Assembly: GCA_938045215.1 (NCBI GenBank)
Contig: CALINF010000134.1
Span: 1 to 6,141, forward strand
Direction: 5' to 3'
Length of the DNA: 6,141 bases
Origin: an uncultured Halieaceae bacterium
GTDB taxonomy: Bacteria; Pseudomonadota; Gammaproteobacteria; Pseudomonadales; Halieaceae
Shown here: piece by piece, positions 1-5,565 of the stretch
Numbering within the stretch: the stretch's first letter is position 1
How the letters are laid out: the number at the start of each line of letters is the position of its first letter
Position numbers and translations under genes: made by a program
Notes under the pieces: generated by a model
The model's input: only the letters and a program-made list of their open reading frames with translations
Told to the model about the DNA's origin: nothing
Database searches by the model: none

Positions 1-1196
1 ATTTCATCTGCGCCCTCGGTAATGCGATAACGACGGTGATGGCGATAAATGTGCTCAAACGGCTTGTAGCGTGAGTAGCCCATCCCCCCGTGCACCTGCA
101 TAGCAGTATCGGCCGCCTCACAACACAGTCGATTAGCCTGATAGTTACAGATCGACACTTTATCCGACACAGAGAACGCACCGTCTTTATCCATCAACCA
201 CGCGGTCTTGTGAATCAACGCGCGCAGCATCTCGCAGCGTGCCTGCAAGTCAACCAGCGGAAACTGTATAGCCTGATTGGCGGACAACGGCTTGCCAAAA
301 GGCTTGCGCTCAGTGGCATATTTAACCGACTCGTTCACGCAATACTGCGCCGCGCCAAGGCTGGAGGCTGCCTGACGAATCCGATTCTCGTTGAAGAAAT
401 GCTGCACTACCTGCAGTCCCCTACCCTCACCGCCGAAAATACTGTTATCAGGTACGCGGACATCCTTAAACGTTACATGCGCGTGGTCGGTGGGCATATT
501 GAAGGTCCATAGATACTCCTCTACGTTCACGCCCGGGGCATCCATGGGCACCATGAACGCGGTAATCCCTCTACCATCGCCTGCCTCACCCGACGTGCGC
601 GCCATCACCATATCGTGGCTGGCTTTGTGCACACCGGTATTCCAGGTTTTCTCGCCATTGATAATCCAGTGGTCGCCGTCTCGAACAGCAGAAGTTTCCA
701 TGTGTGTAGCATCTGAGCCGTGGGCTGGCTCGGTAATCCCAAAGGCAAAACCCCGGGTGGCGTTCTTCAAATGTTCCAGCCACTCATCCTGCTGCTCTGG
801 CGTACCATATTCCAGCATGAGTAGCAGACCAATGTTGTTGCCTACCACCGAGTGCTCGTTCTGAAGATCGTTGTGCAAACCCAGGCCCTGCACTGCAAGG
901 TGTTCGCGAATGATGGCCATGCCCAGGTTTGATCCGCCACGTCCGCCATGCTCAGGCGGGAATGGATAACTGAATATGCCCGCCTTTATCGCCAGCTGTT
1001 TGGCCTTGTGCAGTAGCTGCTCCCACTCCTCATTCGGCAGGCCGTCTCGCTCCCAATCTGTGCGAGCGTCCTCCCTGCGGTAATCAAAGAATCGGATGTT
1101 ATCGTCCTGCTGCTCCAGAGGCTTGATCTCATCCCTCACAAACTGATCCACTTCCTCAAGAAATGCGGCGATATCGGCGGGAATTTCAAAATCCAT
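1..1196 (-). CDS. Acyl-CoA dehydrogenase family protein, 3' end cut by the window edge
   Basis: Likely an FAD-dependent acyl-CoA dehydrogenase, which oxidises an acyl-CoA to the 2,3-enoyl-CoA and passes electrons to electron-transfer flavoprotein in the cytoplasm. The frame is open from ATG 1196-1194 to the left edge, giving 398 visible residues; perhaps a few tens are missing. The N-terminal helical domain spans about residues 1-148. The FAD/substrate signature FGITEPAHGSD is at 152-162 and the beta domain at about 150-255. The C-terminal helical domain carries ERKPFGKP (296-303), MQVHGGMGYSR (366-376) and TEGADE (393-398). E394 aligns with the catalytic glutamate of medium-chain enzymes, and N271 sits where long-chain and isovaleryl enzymes carry theirs. 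A purine-rich Shine-Dalgarno-like AGAGAGAAG lies just before the ATG. The gene is divergent from the flavin oxidoreductase at 1421. Family assignment is firm; the substrate is unknown, and the length and motifs do not separate fatty acyl from cyclic or branched substrates. Confidence 0.95.
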   Translation of the reverse strand, partial: MDFEIPADIAAFLEEVDQFVRDEIKPLEQQDDNIRFFDYRREDARTDWERDGLPNEEWEQLLHKAKQLAIKAGIFSYPFPPEHGGRGGSNLGMAIIREHLAVQGLGLHNDLQNEHSVVGNNIGLLLMLEYGTPEQQDEWLEHLKNATRGFAFGITEPAHGSDATHMETSAVRDGDHWIINGEKTWNTGVHKASHDMVMARTSGEAGDGRGITAFMVPMDAPGVNVEEYLWTFNMPTDHAHVTFKDVRVPDNSIFGGEGRGLQVVQHFFNENRIRQAASSLGAAQYCVNESVKYATERKPFGKPLSANQAIQFPLVDLQARCEMLRALIHKTAWLMDKDGAFSVSDKVSICNYQANRLCCEAADTAMQVHGGMGYSRYKPFEHIYRHHRRYRITEGADE

Positions 1197-1420
1197 AGTC
1201 TTCTCTCTTGGTTTTCTTGTGCTAAAGGGTCAAATTTACCGGGTTGTTCACGTACTGATGATAGACCATGTCGGCGAGCACCGGCGACGCAAGTCCGACA
1301 CCGCCATCTCTATTGATGCACCCACTGCTTTCCATTCACGCGCGCGAGTTGTAGCATCCTTCCTCATTGTGGCGCTAGCAAACCAGCGCTGCGCCTTCTT
1401 AACAAACCAGGGATTGCCTC
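1197..1420. other. Divergent intergenic region between acyl-CoA dehydrogenase and Old Yellow Enzyme genes
   Basis: This 224-nt spacer must hold the 5' ends and probably the promoters of both divergent genes. On the minus strand a TTGACC resembling a -35 box lies about 35 nt before the acyl-CoA dehydrogenase start, but no good -10 follows. An inverted repeat, TGTCGG (1269-1274) and CCGACA (1295-1300), is separated by 20 nt and could be an operator, though arms this short occur by chance. A plus-strand frame from GTG 1219 to TGA 1428 could encode 69 residues, but it resembles nothing and overlaps the next gene start, so it is not called. Confidence 0.5.
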
Positions 1421-2500
1421 ATGAGTGAACTTTTCTCCCCACTGACCTTCAATCACGGCCCCAGCATGAAGAACCGGTTCATGCTGGCACCACTGACGAA
1501 TTGCCAAAGCGGAGTTGATGGCGTGCTGTCGGATGAAGAGTTTCACTGGCTCACACTGCGTGCCCGAGGTGGCTTTGGTCTCACCATGACCTGCGCAGCT
1601 CACGTGCAACGTATTGGCCAGGGCTTTCCTGGACAACTGGGCATCTGGAGTGACAAACACCTGCCTGGCTTGACGCGTCTTGCGCACGAAATCAAAACTC
1701 ACGACAGCGTGGCTATCTGTCAATTGCATCACGCGGGCATGCGCTCGCCAGCTGAGTTGATCGGCGAGGCACCGGTATGTCCATCGGCCAACGAACGCGC
1801 AGGCGCGCGCGGACTGAGTCTTGAAGAAACCGAACAACTGATAGAGGATTTTATAGCTGGCGCAGTTCGCGCCGAGCAAGCAGGCTTTCATGGCGTCGAA
1901 CTTCATGGCGCGCACGGCTATATCCTGTGTCAGTATTTCAGCGCGTCTATCAATCATAGAACCGATCGCTTTGGCGGCAGTCTGGAGAATCGCTTTCGCA
2001 TACTATTTGACATCATCGAAGGCGTCAGAGCACGATGCGGCAGTGACTTCATCCTGGGCGTACGTTTATCGCCTGAGCGTTTCGGCATGCAACTCCCAGA
2101 AGTATTACAGATAGCACAGCAGTGCCTACTGGACGAGCGGCTCGACTTTCTTGATATGTCACTGTGGGATGTGTTCAAGGAACCCGAGGACCCTGCGTAC
2201 TCAGGCAAAACCTTACTCCAGCACTTCGCCGCACTTGAGCGCGGCTCCGTGCGTCTTGGGGTTGCCGGTAATATCCGCACGCCGGAACAGGCCGAGGAAG
2301 CTCTTGCCGAAAATATTGACTGGATCATGTTGGGCCGCGCCGCCATCCTCAATCACGATTTCCCCGCCCAATACCAGGAGGATCCGGCATTCGTGCCAGC
2401 AGCCATTCCGGTTACCCGCGCGCATTTACGCAACGAGGGTTTGAGCGAGGGTTTCATCGATTACTTTGGCGGCAATTGGCCGGAAAATCTGGCCGACTGA
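1421..2500 (+). CDS. Old Yellow Enzyme family FMN oxidoreductase (NADH:flavin oxidoreductase type)
   Basis: A predicted cytoplasmic FMN-dependent ene-reductase of 359 residues, one TIM barrel. Such enzymes take hydride from NAD(P)H and reduce the C=C bond of enones or related electrophiles. Visible motifs are NRFMLAPLTN (18-27), CQLHHAGMRSP (100-110), the active-site pair H162-G-A-H165 followed by Y167, RTDRFGGSLENRFR (180-193), RLSPERFG (215-222), and the phosphate-binding GVAGNIRTPEQ (280-290) with MLGRA (303-307). The HxxH pair resembles YqjM-type enzymes rather than the HxxN of classical ones. T26 occupies the position of the YqjM redox-sensing cysteine, with C28 two residues on. The length excludes the longer iron-sulfur/FAD-fused dienoyl-CoA reductases. 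ATG 1421 is supported by AGGGA at 1409-1413, 7 nt upstream. The substrate cannot be told. Neighbouring acyl-CoA dehydrogenases suggest a catabolic enoyl intermediate, but that is only inference. Confidence 0.95.
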   Translation: MSELFSPLTFNHGPSMKNRFMLAPLTNCQSGVDGVLSDEEFHWLTLRARGGFGLTMTCAAHVQRIGQGFPGQLGIWSDKHLPGLTRLAHEIKTHDSVAICQLHHAGMRSPAELIGEAPVCPSANERAGARGLSLEETEQLIEDFIAGAVRAEQAGFHGVELHGAHGYILCQYFSASINHRTDRFGGSLENRFRILFDIIEGVRARCGSDFILGVRLSPERFGMQLPEVLQIAQQCLLDERLDFLDMSLWDVFKEPEDPAYSGKTLLQHFAALERGSVRLGVAGNIRTPEQAEEALAENIDWIMLGRAAILNHDFPAQYQEDPAFVPAAIPVTRAHLRNEGLSEGFIDYFGGNWPENLAD

Positions 2501-2667
2501 CGCGCCCGAATCTTCTGACAGTGTCTGCAATGACAACTGGCTTCACAATGGCGCATGGCAACGCATTTATAGACATCAGATGACAGCGGTACCCGCTCTC
2601 ATGAAACCCAGTGGCACTGAGCAAGGTGCCAGGCGCTTTGCGGTATTGCTAGCGGGCTTTAATCGAC
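2501..2667. other. Spacer after the Old Yellow Enzyme gene, with small hairpins
   Basis: No convincing gene is present. Two small inverted repeats can be read: AGCGG-TAC-CCGCT at 2585-2597, and TGGCAC (2612-2617) with GTGCCA (2626-2631) around an 8-nt loop. Neither is followed by a T-run, so neither is a typical intrinsic terminator. They might still be part of the 3' end of the flavin oxidoreductase transcript. A plus-strand frame running from within the preceding gene to 2684 looks fortuitous. Confidence 0.4.
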
Positions 2668-2690
2668 GCCAGACTATGGCATAGTCTGGC
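2668..2690. promoter_or_regulatory. Perfect 23-bp palindrome, candidate operator upstream of the DUF4105 gene
   Basis: Two 11-nt arms, GCCAGACTATG (2668-2678) and CATAGTCTGGC (2680-2690), are exact reverse complements around a single central G at 2679. The right arm ends 8 nt before the GTG at 2699. The absence of a T-run and the one-base centre favour a dimeric repressor or activator site over a terminator, although as RNA it could fold into a 9-bp stem with a 5-nt loop. A TATACA at 2691-2696 directly beside it could be a weak -10 box. No regulator gene is in the window, so the binding protein is unknown. Confidence 0.6.
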
Positions 2691-2698
2691 TATACATC

Positions 2699-3595
2699 GT
2701 GAGCGGGATTCATGTGTTGAGAGTTTTCTGGTTCTTTGCCGGTATTGCAGCTTTGCTGCTTGGCTACCTGGCGCTGCAAGACCCAAGCAACAGCGGGCCA
2801 TGGCTTTCCGGCCAAACCAGAACGCCCACCGCCGAAATTTCCGGACGCACGCTGTCGATAACCGATGTCAGAGACTTTCGCTACGCCCCGGGTAGTACAG
2901 AGATTGTCGACAAGCGCTATTTGGATAAAACCTACGACCTGGATAGGCTCCAACGGGTGTGGTTCGGCCTGTCACATTTCGGGCCATATGGCCTGGCCCA
3001 CTCATTTCTCAGCTTTGAATTCACCGGCGGCGGTAATCTTGTACTTTCACTGGAGGCCAGACTGCGTCCCAAGCAAAGATTTAGCCCGACTCTGGGCATG
3101 CTACGGCAGTACACGAAGGTCTTTGTGATGGCTACTGAACGTGACGTGATCGGCTTGAGAAGCCATCACCGCGGAGAGCGAGTGCTGCTGTACCCCATTG
3201 TTGCGTTTGCTGAATCCAACCCAGAGGCGTTTCTGCGCACGTTCCTCGGCGATCTGAATGAACTGGCCAGCGCTCCCGAATTTTATAACACCCTCTTGGA
3301 CAACTGCCTGACCAACTTGCTGAAGAATACGGCGAAGAGTGGCGAAATCGGGTTCACCGACCTGCGGGTGCTGTTCCCGGGCAGATCAGACAGATTGACC
3401 TATGCCTTTGGCGCTACCCCCGACAGCATGCCATTTGAAACCGCGCGCGAGATGGCAACGATTCGACCTGAACTTACTGACACGCAGGACAGCGAATTCT
3501 CCACTAGAATTCGCTGCGGCTGGGCGCACCTGTTTCCAGAACTGGCTGGAGCCTGTGCGGATGTATCGGCTCAAGAAAACGCAGTTGCGCACTAG
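2699..3595 (+). CDS. DUF4105 (Lnb N-terminal periplasmic domain-like) membrane-anchored protein
   Basis: A 298-residue protein with one hydrophobic N-terminal segment at about 7-26 (rich in F, A and L), probably a signal anchor that leaves the rest in the periplasm. The body matches the DUF4105 pattern: DFRY (59-62), KTYDLDRLQRVWF (77-89), GLAHSFLSFEF (98-108) with H101, LVLSLEARLR (114-123), ATERDVIGLRSHH (145-157), FYNTLLDNCLTNLL (195-208) with C203, and a terminal FSTRIR (267-272). H101 and C203 are the plausible catalytic pair. The domain is named for Bacteroides Lnb, a lipoprotein N-acyltransferase, but this protein lacks Lnb's long C-terminal membrane region, so that activity should not be assumed. 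The start is uncertain: GTG 2699 has no clear Shine-Dalgarno site, GTG 2714 or TTG 2717 would also keep the anchor, and an in-frame TAA at 2660-2662 bars a longer form. It probably has its own promoter beside the 2668-2690 palindrome. Confidence 0.85.
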   Translation: MSGIHVLRVFWFFAGIAALLLGYLALQDPSNSGPWLSGQTRTPTAEISGRTLSITDVRDFRYAPGSTEIVDKRYLDKTYDLDRLQRVWFGLSHFGPYGLAHSFLSFEFTGGGNLVLSLEARLRPKQRFSPTLGMLRQYTKVFVMATERDVIGLRSHHRGERVLLYPIVAFAESNPEAFLRTFLGDLNELASAPEFYNTLLDNCLTNLLKNTAKSGEIGFTDLRVLFPGRSDRLTYAFGATPDSMPFETAREMATIRPELTDTQDSEFSTRIRCGWAHLFPELAGACADVSAQENAVAH

Positions 3596-3605
3596 ACAGC
3601 GTACA

Positions 3606-3639
3606 AGCCCTGTTCCCCTCAGACACCCGAAGTAGGGCT
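3606..3639. terminator. Possible weak hairpin between convergent DUF4105 and dehydrogenase genes
   Basis: AGCCCT (3606-3611) and AGGGCT (3634-3639) are inverted repeats. In RNA the stem can extend to about 9 pairs with G-U wobbles, leaving a loop of roughly 16 nt. It lies in the 51-nt gap between two convergent genes, where a terminator is expected, but it has no proper T-run on either side. The call rests mainly on position. Confidence 0.25.
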
Positions 3640-3646
3640 ATCTCTA

Positions 3647-4411
3647 TCAGGCTGTCAAACCGCCATCCACCATATACACGCCGCCATTCAAAAACCGGCT
3701 CTCCTCGCTGGCAAGAAACAGCATCAGGTTGGCAACATCTGACGGCACGCCGTAGCGTCCCATGGGAATTCTTGCGATCATTGCTTCGCGCATGACTTCG
3801 GGCGACTCCGGCATCGTGCCCTGCTCCAGTGATTCGATCATACGACCTTCAATTGGCGCCGGATTCACCGTGTTAACACGGATATTCACCGGACCACCCT
3901 CCTTGCACACCGAACGCATCAGACCGATAACTGCGTGCTTACTGGTGTTGTAAGCAGACAATCCCGGAGCGCCCGATACCCCGGCAATTGACGAGGTTAT
4001 AATAATACTGCCGCCGCCCGATGCCGCCATCGCCGGAAATACATGCTTAGCGCCCAGAAAGGGGCCAATGACATTGATATCAATGAGACGCCGAAACGCA
4101 TCGGTGGGGTATTCCGCTACGGGCGCCACCACACCTTAGATACCGGCGTTTGCCAGCAGCACGTCAATGCGTCCAAACACTTCCAGCGCTTTGCTCACAT
4201 AGGCCTGGGTGTCTTCCTCAGAGGTGACATCGGCTACGCAATAATCAACCCGCTCACCCCCTAACGCCTGCACGGCCTCTTGCAGCGCGGACTCATTGAG
4301 ATCAACCAGGAGAACCTGCGCGCCGCCCGCCAGAAACTGCCTGGCAATCTCGCGCGCAATTTCGCCCGCGCCGCCAGTGAGAATGACTGATTTACCCGTT
4401 ACTGTTGTCAT
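3647..4411 (-). pseudogene. Short-chain dehydrogenase/reductase interrupted by an in-frame TAA
   Basis: Read through, this is a full-length classical short-chain dehydrogenase/reductase of 254 codons, an NAD(P)-dependent alcohol/ketone oxidoreductase. Codon 92 (4136-4138) is TAA, so it is split into a 91-residue N-terminal piece (4411-4136) and a downstream piece in the same frame (4132-3647, possible GTG start). The N-terminal piece has the cofactor motif TGGAGEIA (12-19), D37 at the end of beta-2 (suggesting NAD preference), D61-V62, and NAG (88-90). The downstream piece has N113, the catalytic S141, Y154 and K158 in SSIAGVSGAPGLSAYNTSK, and a normal C-terminus ending VDGGLTA. The break falls right after NAGI, where relatives commonly read NAGIEG, so one base change (GAA or CAA to TAA) explains it; there is no frameshift. 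ATG 4411-4409 has CAGGGA upstream. Neither half alone should be active. The alternatives are recent gene death or a base-call error. Confidence 0.85.
4136..4138 (-). other. Premature TAA codon in the short-chain dehydrogenase
   Basis: On the minus strand the codons read AAC GCC GGT ATC TAA GGT GTG GTG GCG CCC, that is NAGI-stop-GVVAP. Both sides are in one frame and match the family, so this is a single nonsense substitution. The downstream GTG 4132 sits too close to any Shine-Dalgarno-like sequence to make efficient restart likely; a second GTG at 4129 has AAGG 4 nt before it. Confidence 0.9.
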
Positions 4412-4603
4412 GTTTTTCCCTGTCGTTATTGATTATTAGAGGTGATCGCTCGAAACCGTCGTCTGCTGCACTGGATCTGCCCGCGCACCAAGACTTTGAG
4501 AATAGATCAATTCACAGTTTGTGCTAGTCTCTTGCTTCGACTTGTATCAATCCAATAGACAACTGGTCATGGCATTGCTGACCGGGACTACAGGAGTAGC
4601 AAC
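4412..4603. promoter_or_regulatory. Divergent intergenic region upstream of yghU and the dehydrogenase, with candidate leader hairpin
   Basis: This 192-nt region separates two divergent genes and should contain both promoters. The only -35/-10-like pair I can propose for yghU is weak: TTGCTT at 4532-4537 with an AATAGAC-containing stretch near 4554-4560. CACA (4513-4516) and TGTG (4520-4523) form a small inverted repeat. In the leader, GGTCA (4565-4569) and TGACC (4579-4583) can pair around a 9-nt loop just before the ribosome binding site. An AT-rich patch at 4425-4440 may help form the dehydrogenase promoter. None of these is strong on its own. Confidence 0.35.
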
Positions 4604-5491
4604 ATGAGTGAAGATTCGGGCTATACGCCACCCAAAGTGTGGAAATGGGACTCGCAGAGTGGCGGCAAGTTTACCAACATCAATCGGCCTATCGCTGGCC
4701 CCACCCACGAACACCCGCTTCCCGTTGGCGACCATCCCTTACAGCTGCATTCACTGGCGACACCCAACGGAGTCAAGGTCACCATACTTCTGGAAGAATT
4801 ATTGGCCATGGGTTTTACCGACGCTGAGTACGATGCCTTCCTGGTCAATATAAGCGAAGGTCAACAGTTTGGCAGTGGTTTTGTTGACGCCAACCCCAAC
4901 TCTAAAATTCCTGCGCTGGTAGATCGCAGCACAGCACCGCCCACGCGCGTATTCGAATCCGGTGCGATACTGCTGTATCTCGCCGAAAAATTTGATGCGT
5001 TTGTTCCCAAGGATCACAAGGGGCGAACAGAATGCATGAACTGGCTGTTTTGGCAGATGGGAAGCGCGCCTTACCTGGGTGGTGGCTTTGGCCACTTCTA
5101 CGCGTATGCGCCATTCAAGATCGAATATGCTATCGACCGTTTTGCAATGGAGGTTAAGCGCCAACTGGACGTACTTGACCGCCACCTCGCCGAGAACACC
5201 TACATGGCAGGCGAGGAGTACTCCATCGCTGACATGGCCATTTGGCCCTGGTATGGCGCATTGGTAACGAACAAAGTGTACGAGGCCGCGGAATTTCTAC
5301 AAACTCACACCTATGAACATGTGAATCGGTGGGAACAACTCATTGCTCAACGCGACGCCGTCAAGCGCGGCCGCATGGTTAACAGGGCCTGGGGAGATCC
5401 TGCTGGACAGCTACTCGAGCGTCACGACGCCTCTGATTTCGAACTGCGTACCCAGGACAAGCTCAACCCGGCAGAAGAAGACCTGGCCTAA
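4604..5491 (+). CDS. yghU: YghU-type glutathione S-transferase / disulfide-bond oxidoreductase
   Basis: A 295-residue cytoplasmic glutathione transferase closely resembling Escherichia coli YghU along its whole length. YghU (Nu class) binds two glutathione molecules per subunit and reduces small disulfides, with little classical transferase activity. The long N-terminal extension carries KVWKWD (11-16), FTNINRPIAGPTHE (23-36) and LPVGDHPLQLHSLATPNG (39-56), all diagnostic. The thioredoxin-like domain spans about 46-131, with NPNSKIPAL (98-106, cis-proline P103) and the glutathione-binding FESGAILLYLAEKF (117-130). The helical domain runs from about 137 to 262, with MNWLFWQMGSAP (145-156), LGGGFGHFYAYAP (158-170), YSIADMAIWPW (206-216) and AVKRGRMVNR (252-261). 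The tail LERHDASDFE (271-280) is also YghU-like. ATG 4604 is fixed by AGGAG at 4592-4596, 7 nt upstream. It is monocistronic and ends before a strong terminator at 5516-5547. A YfcG-like relative is less likely because of the N-terminal extension. Confidence 0.97.
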   Translation: MSEDSGYTPPKVWKWDSQSGGKFTNINRPIAGPTHEHPLPVGDHPLQLHSLATPNGVKVTILLEELLAMGFTDAEYDAFLVNISEGQQFGSGFVDANPNSKIPALVDRSTAPPTRVFESGAILLYLAEKFDAFVPKDHKGRTECMNWLFWQMGSAPYLGGGFGHFYAYAPFKIEYAIDRFAMEVKRQLDVLDRHLAENTYMAGEEYSIADMAIWPWYGALVTNKVYEAAEFLQTHTYEHVNRWEQLIAQRDAVKRGRMVNRAWGDPAGQLLERHDASDFELRTQDKLNPAEEDLA

Positions 5492-5515
5492 CTTGATCTT
5501 GCTACCTCCGTAACG

Positions 5516-5547
5516 AAAAAGCCCCTGCGTAACAGGGGCTTTTTTTT
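5516..5547. terminator. Strong bidirectional intrinsic terminator between convergent genes
   Basis: AAAAAGCCCCTG (5516-5527) and CAGGGGCTTTTT (5533-5544) form a perfect 12-bp inverted repeat with loop CGTAA. A run of eight T follows the GC-rich stem on the plus strand (5540-5547), and the A-run at 5516-5520 gives a shorter T-run on the minus strand. It lies 24 nt after the yghU stop and 18 nt after the stop of the minus-strand acyl-CoA dehydrogenase, so it should end both converging transcripts, more strongly for yghU. Confidence 0.93.
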
Positions 5548-5565
5548 GCTTGCGCTTAGCGGGGG

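Noticed and set aside
90..864. Plus-strand frames at 90-512 and 391-864
   Set aside because: They are antisense to the acyl-CoA dehydrogenase, whose family motifs are unambiguous on the minus strand.
1219..1428. 69-residue plus-strand frame ahead of the Old Yellow Enzyme gene, ending within its ATGAGTGA start
   Set aside because: The overlapping stop/start looks operon-like, but the GTG start has no clear Shine-Dalgarno site and the protein shows no recognisable motif. It occupies what should be a divergent promoter region.
1364..1957. 197-residue minus-strand frame
   Set aside because: It is antisense to the N-terminal half of the Old Yellow Enzyme gene and has no recognisable motifs; a frame shadow.
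2585..2631. Small inverted repeats as an intrinsic terminator for the Old Yellow Enzyme gene
   Set aside because: Stems are only 5-6 bp and no T-run follows, so they do not meet the pattern of an intrinsic terminator.
2466..2684. 72-residue plus-strand frame overlapping the end of the Old Yellow Enzyme gene
   Set aside because: It begins inside the preceding gene, lacks family features and ends inside the palindrome.
4130..4138. Programmed readthrough or recoding at the dehydrogenase TAA
   Set aside because: TAA is not a usual selenocysteine or pyrrolysine codon, and no stimulatory structure was seen. A simple point mutation explains it better.
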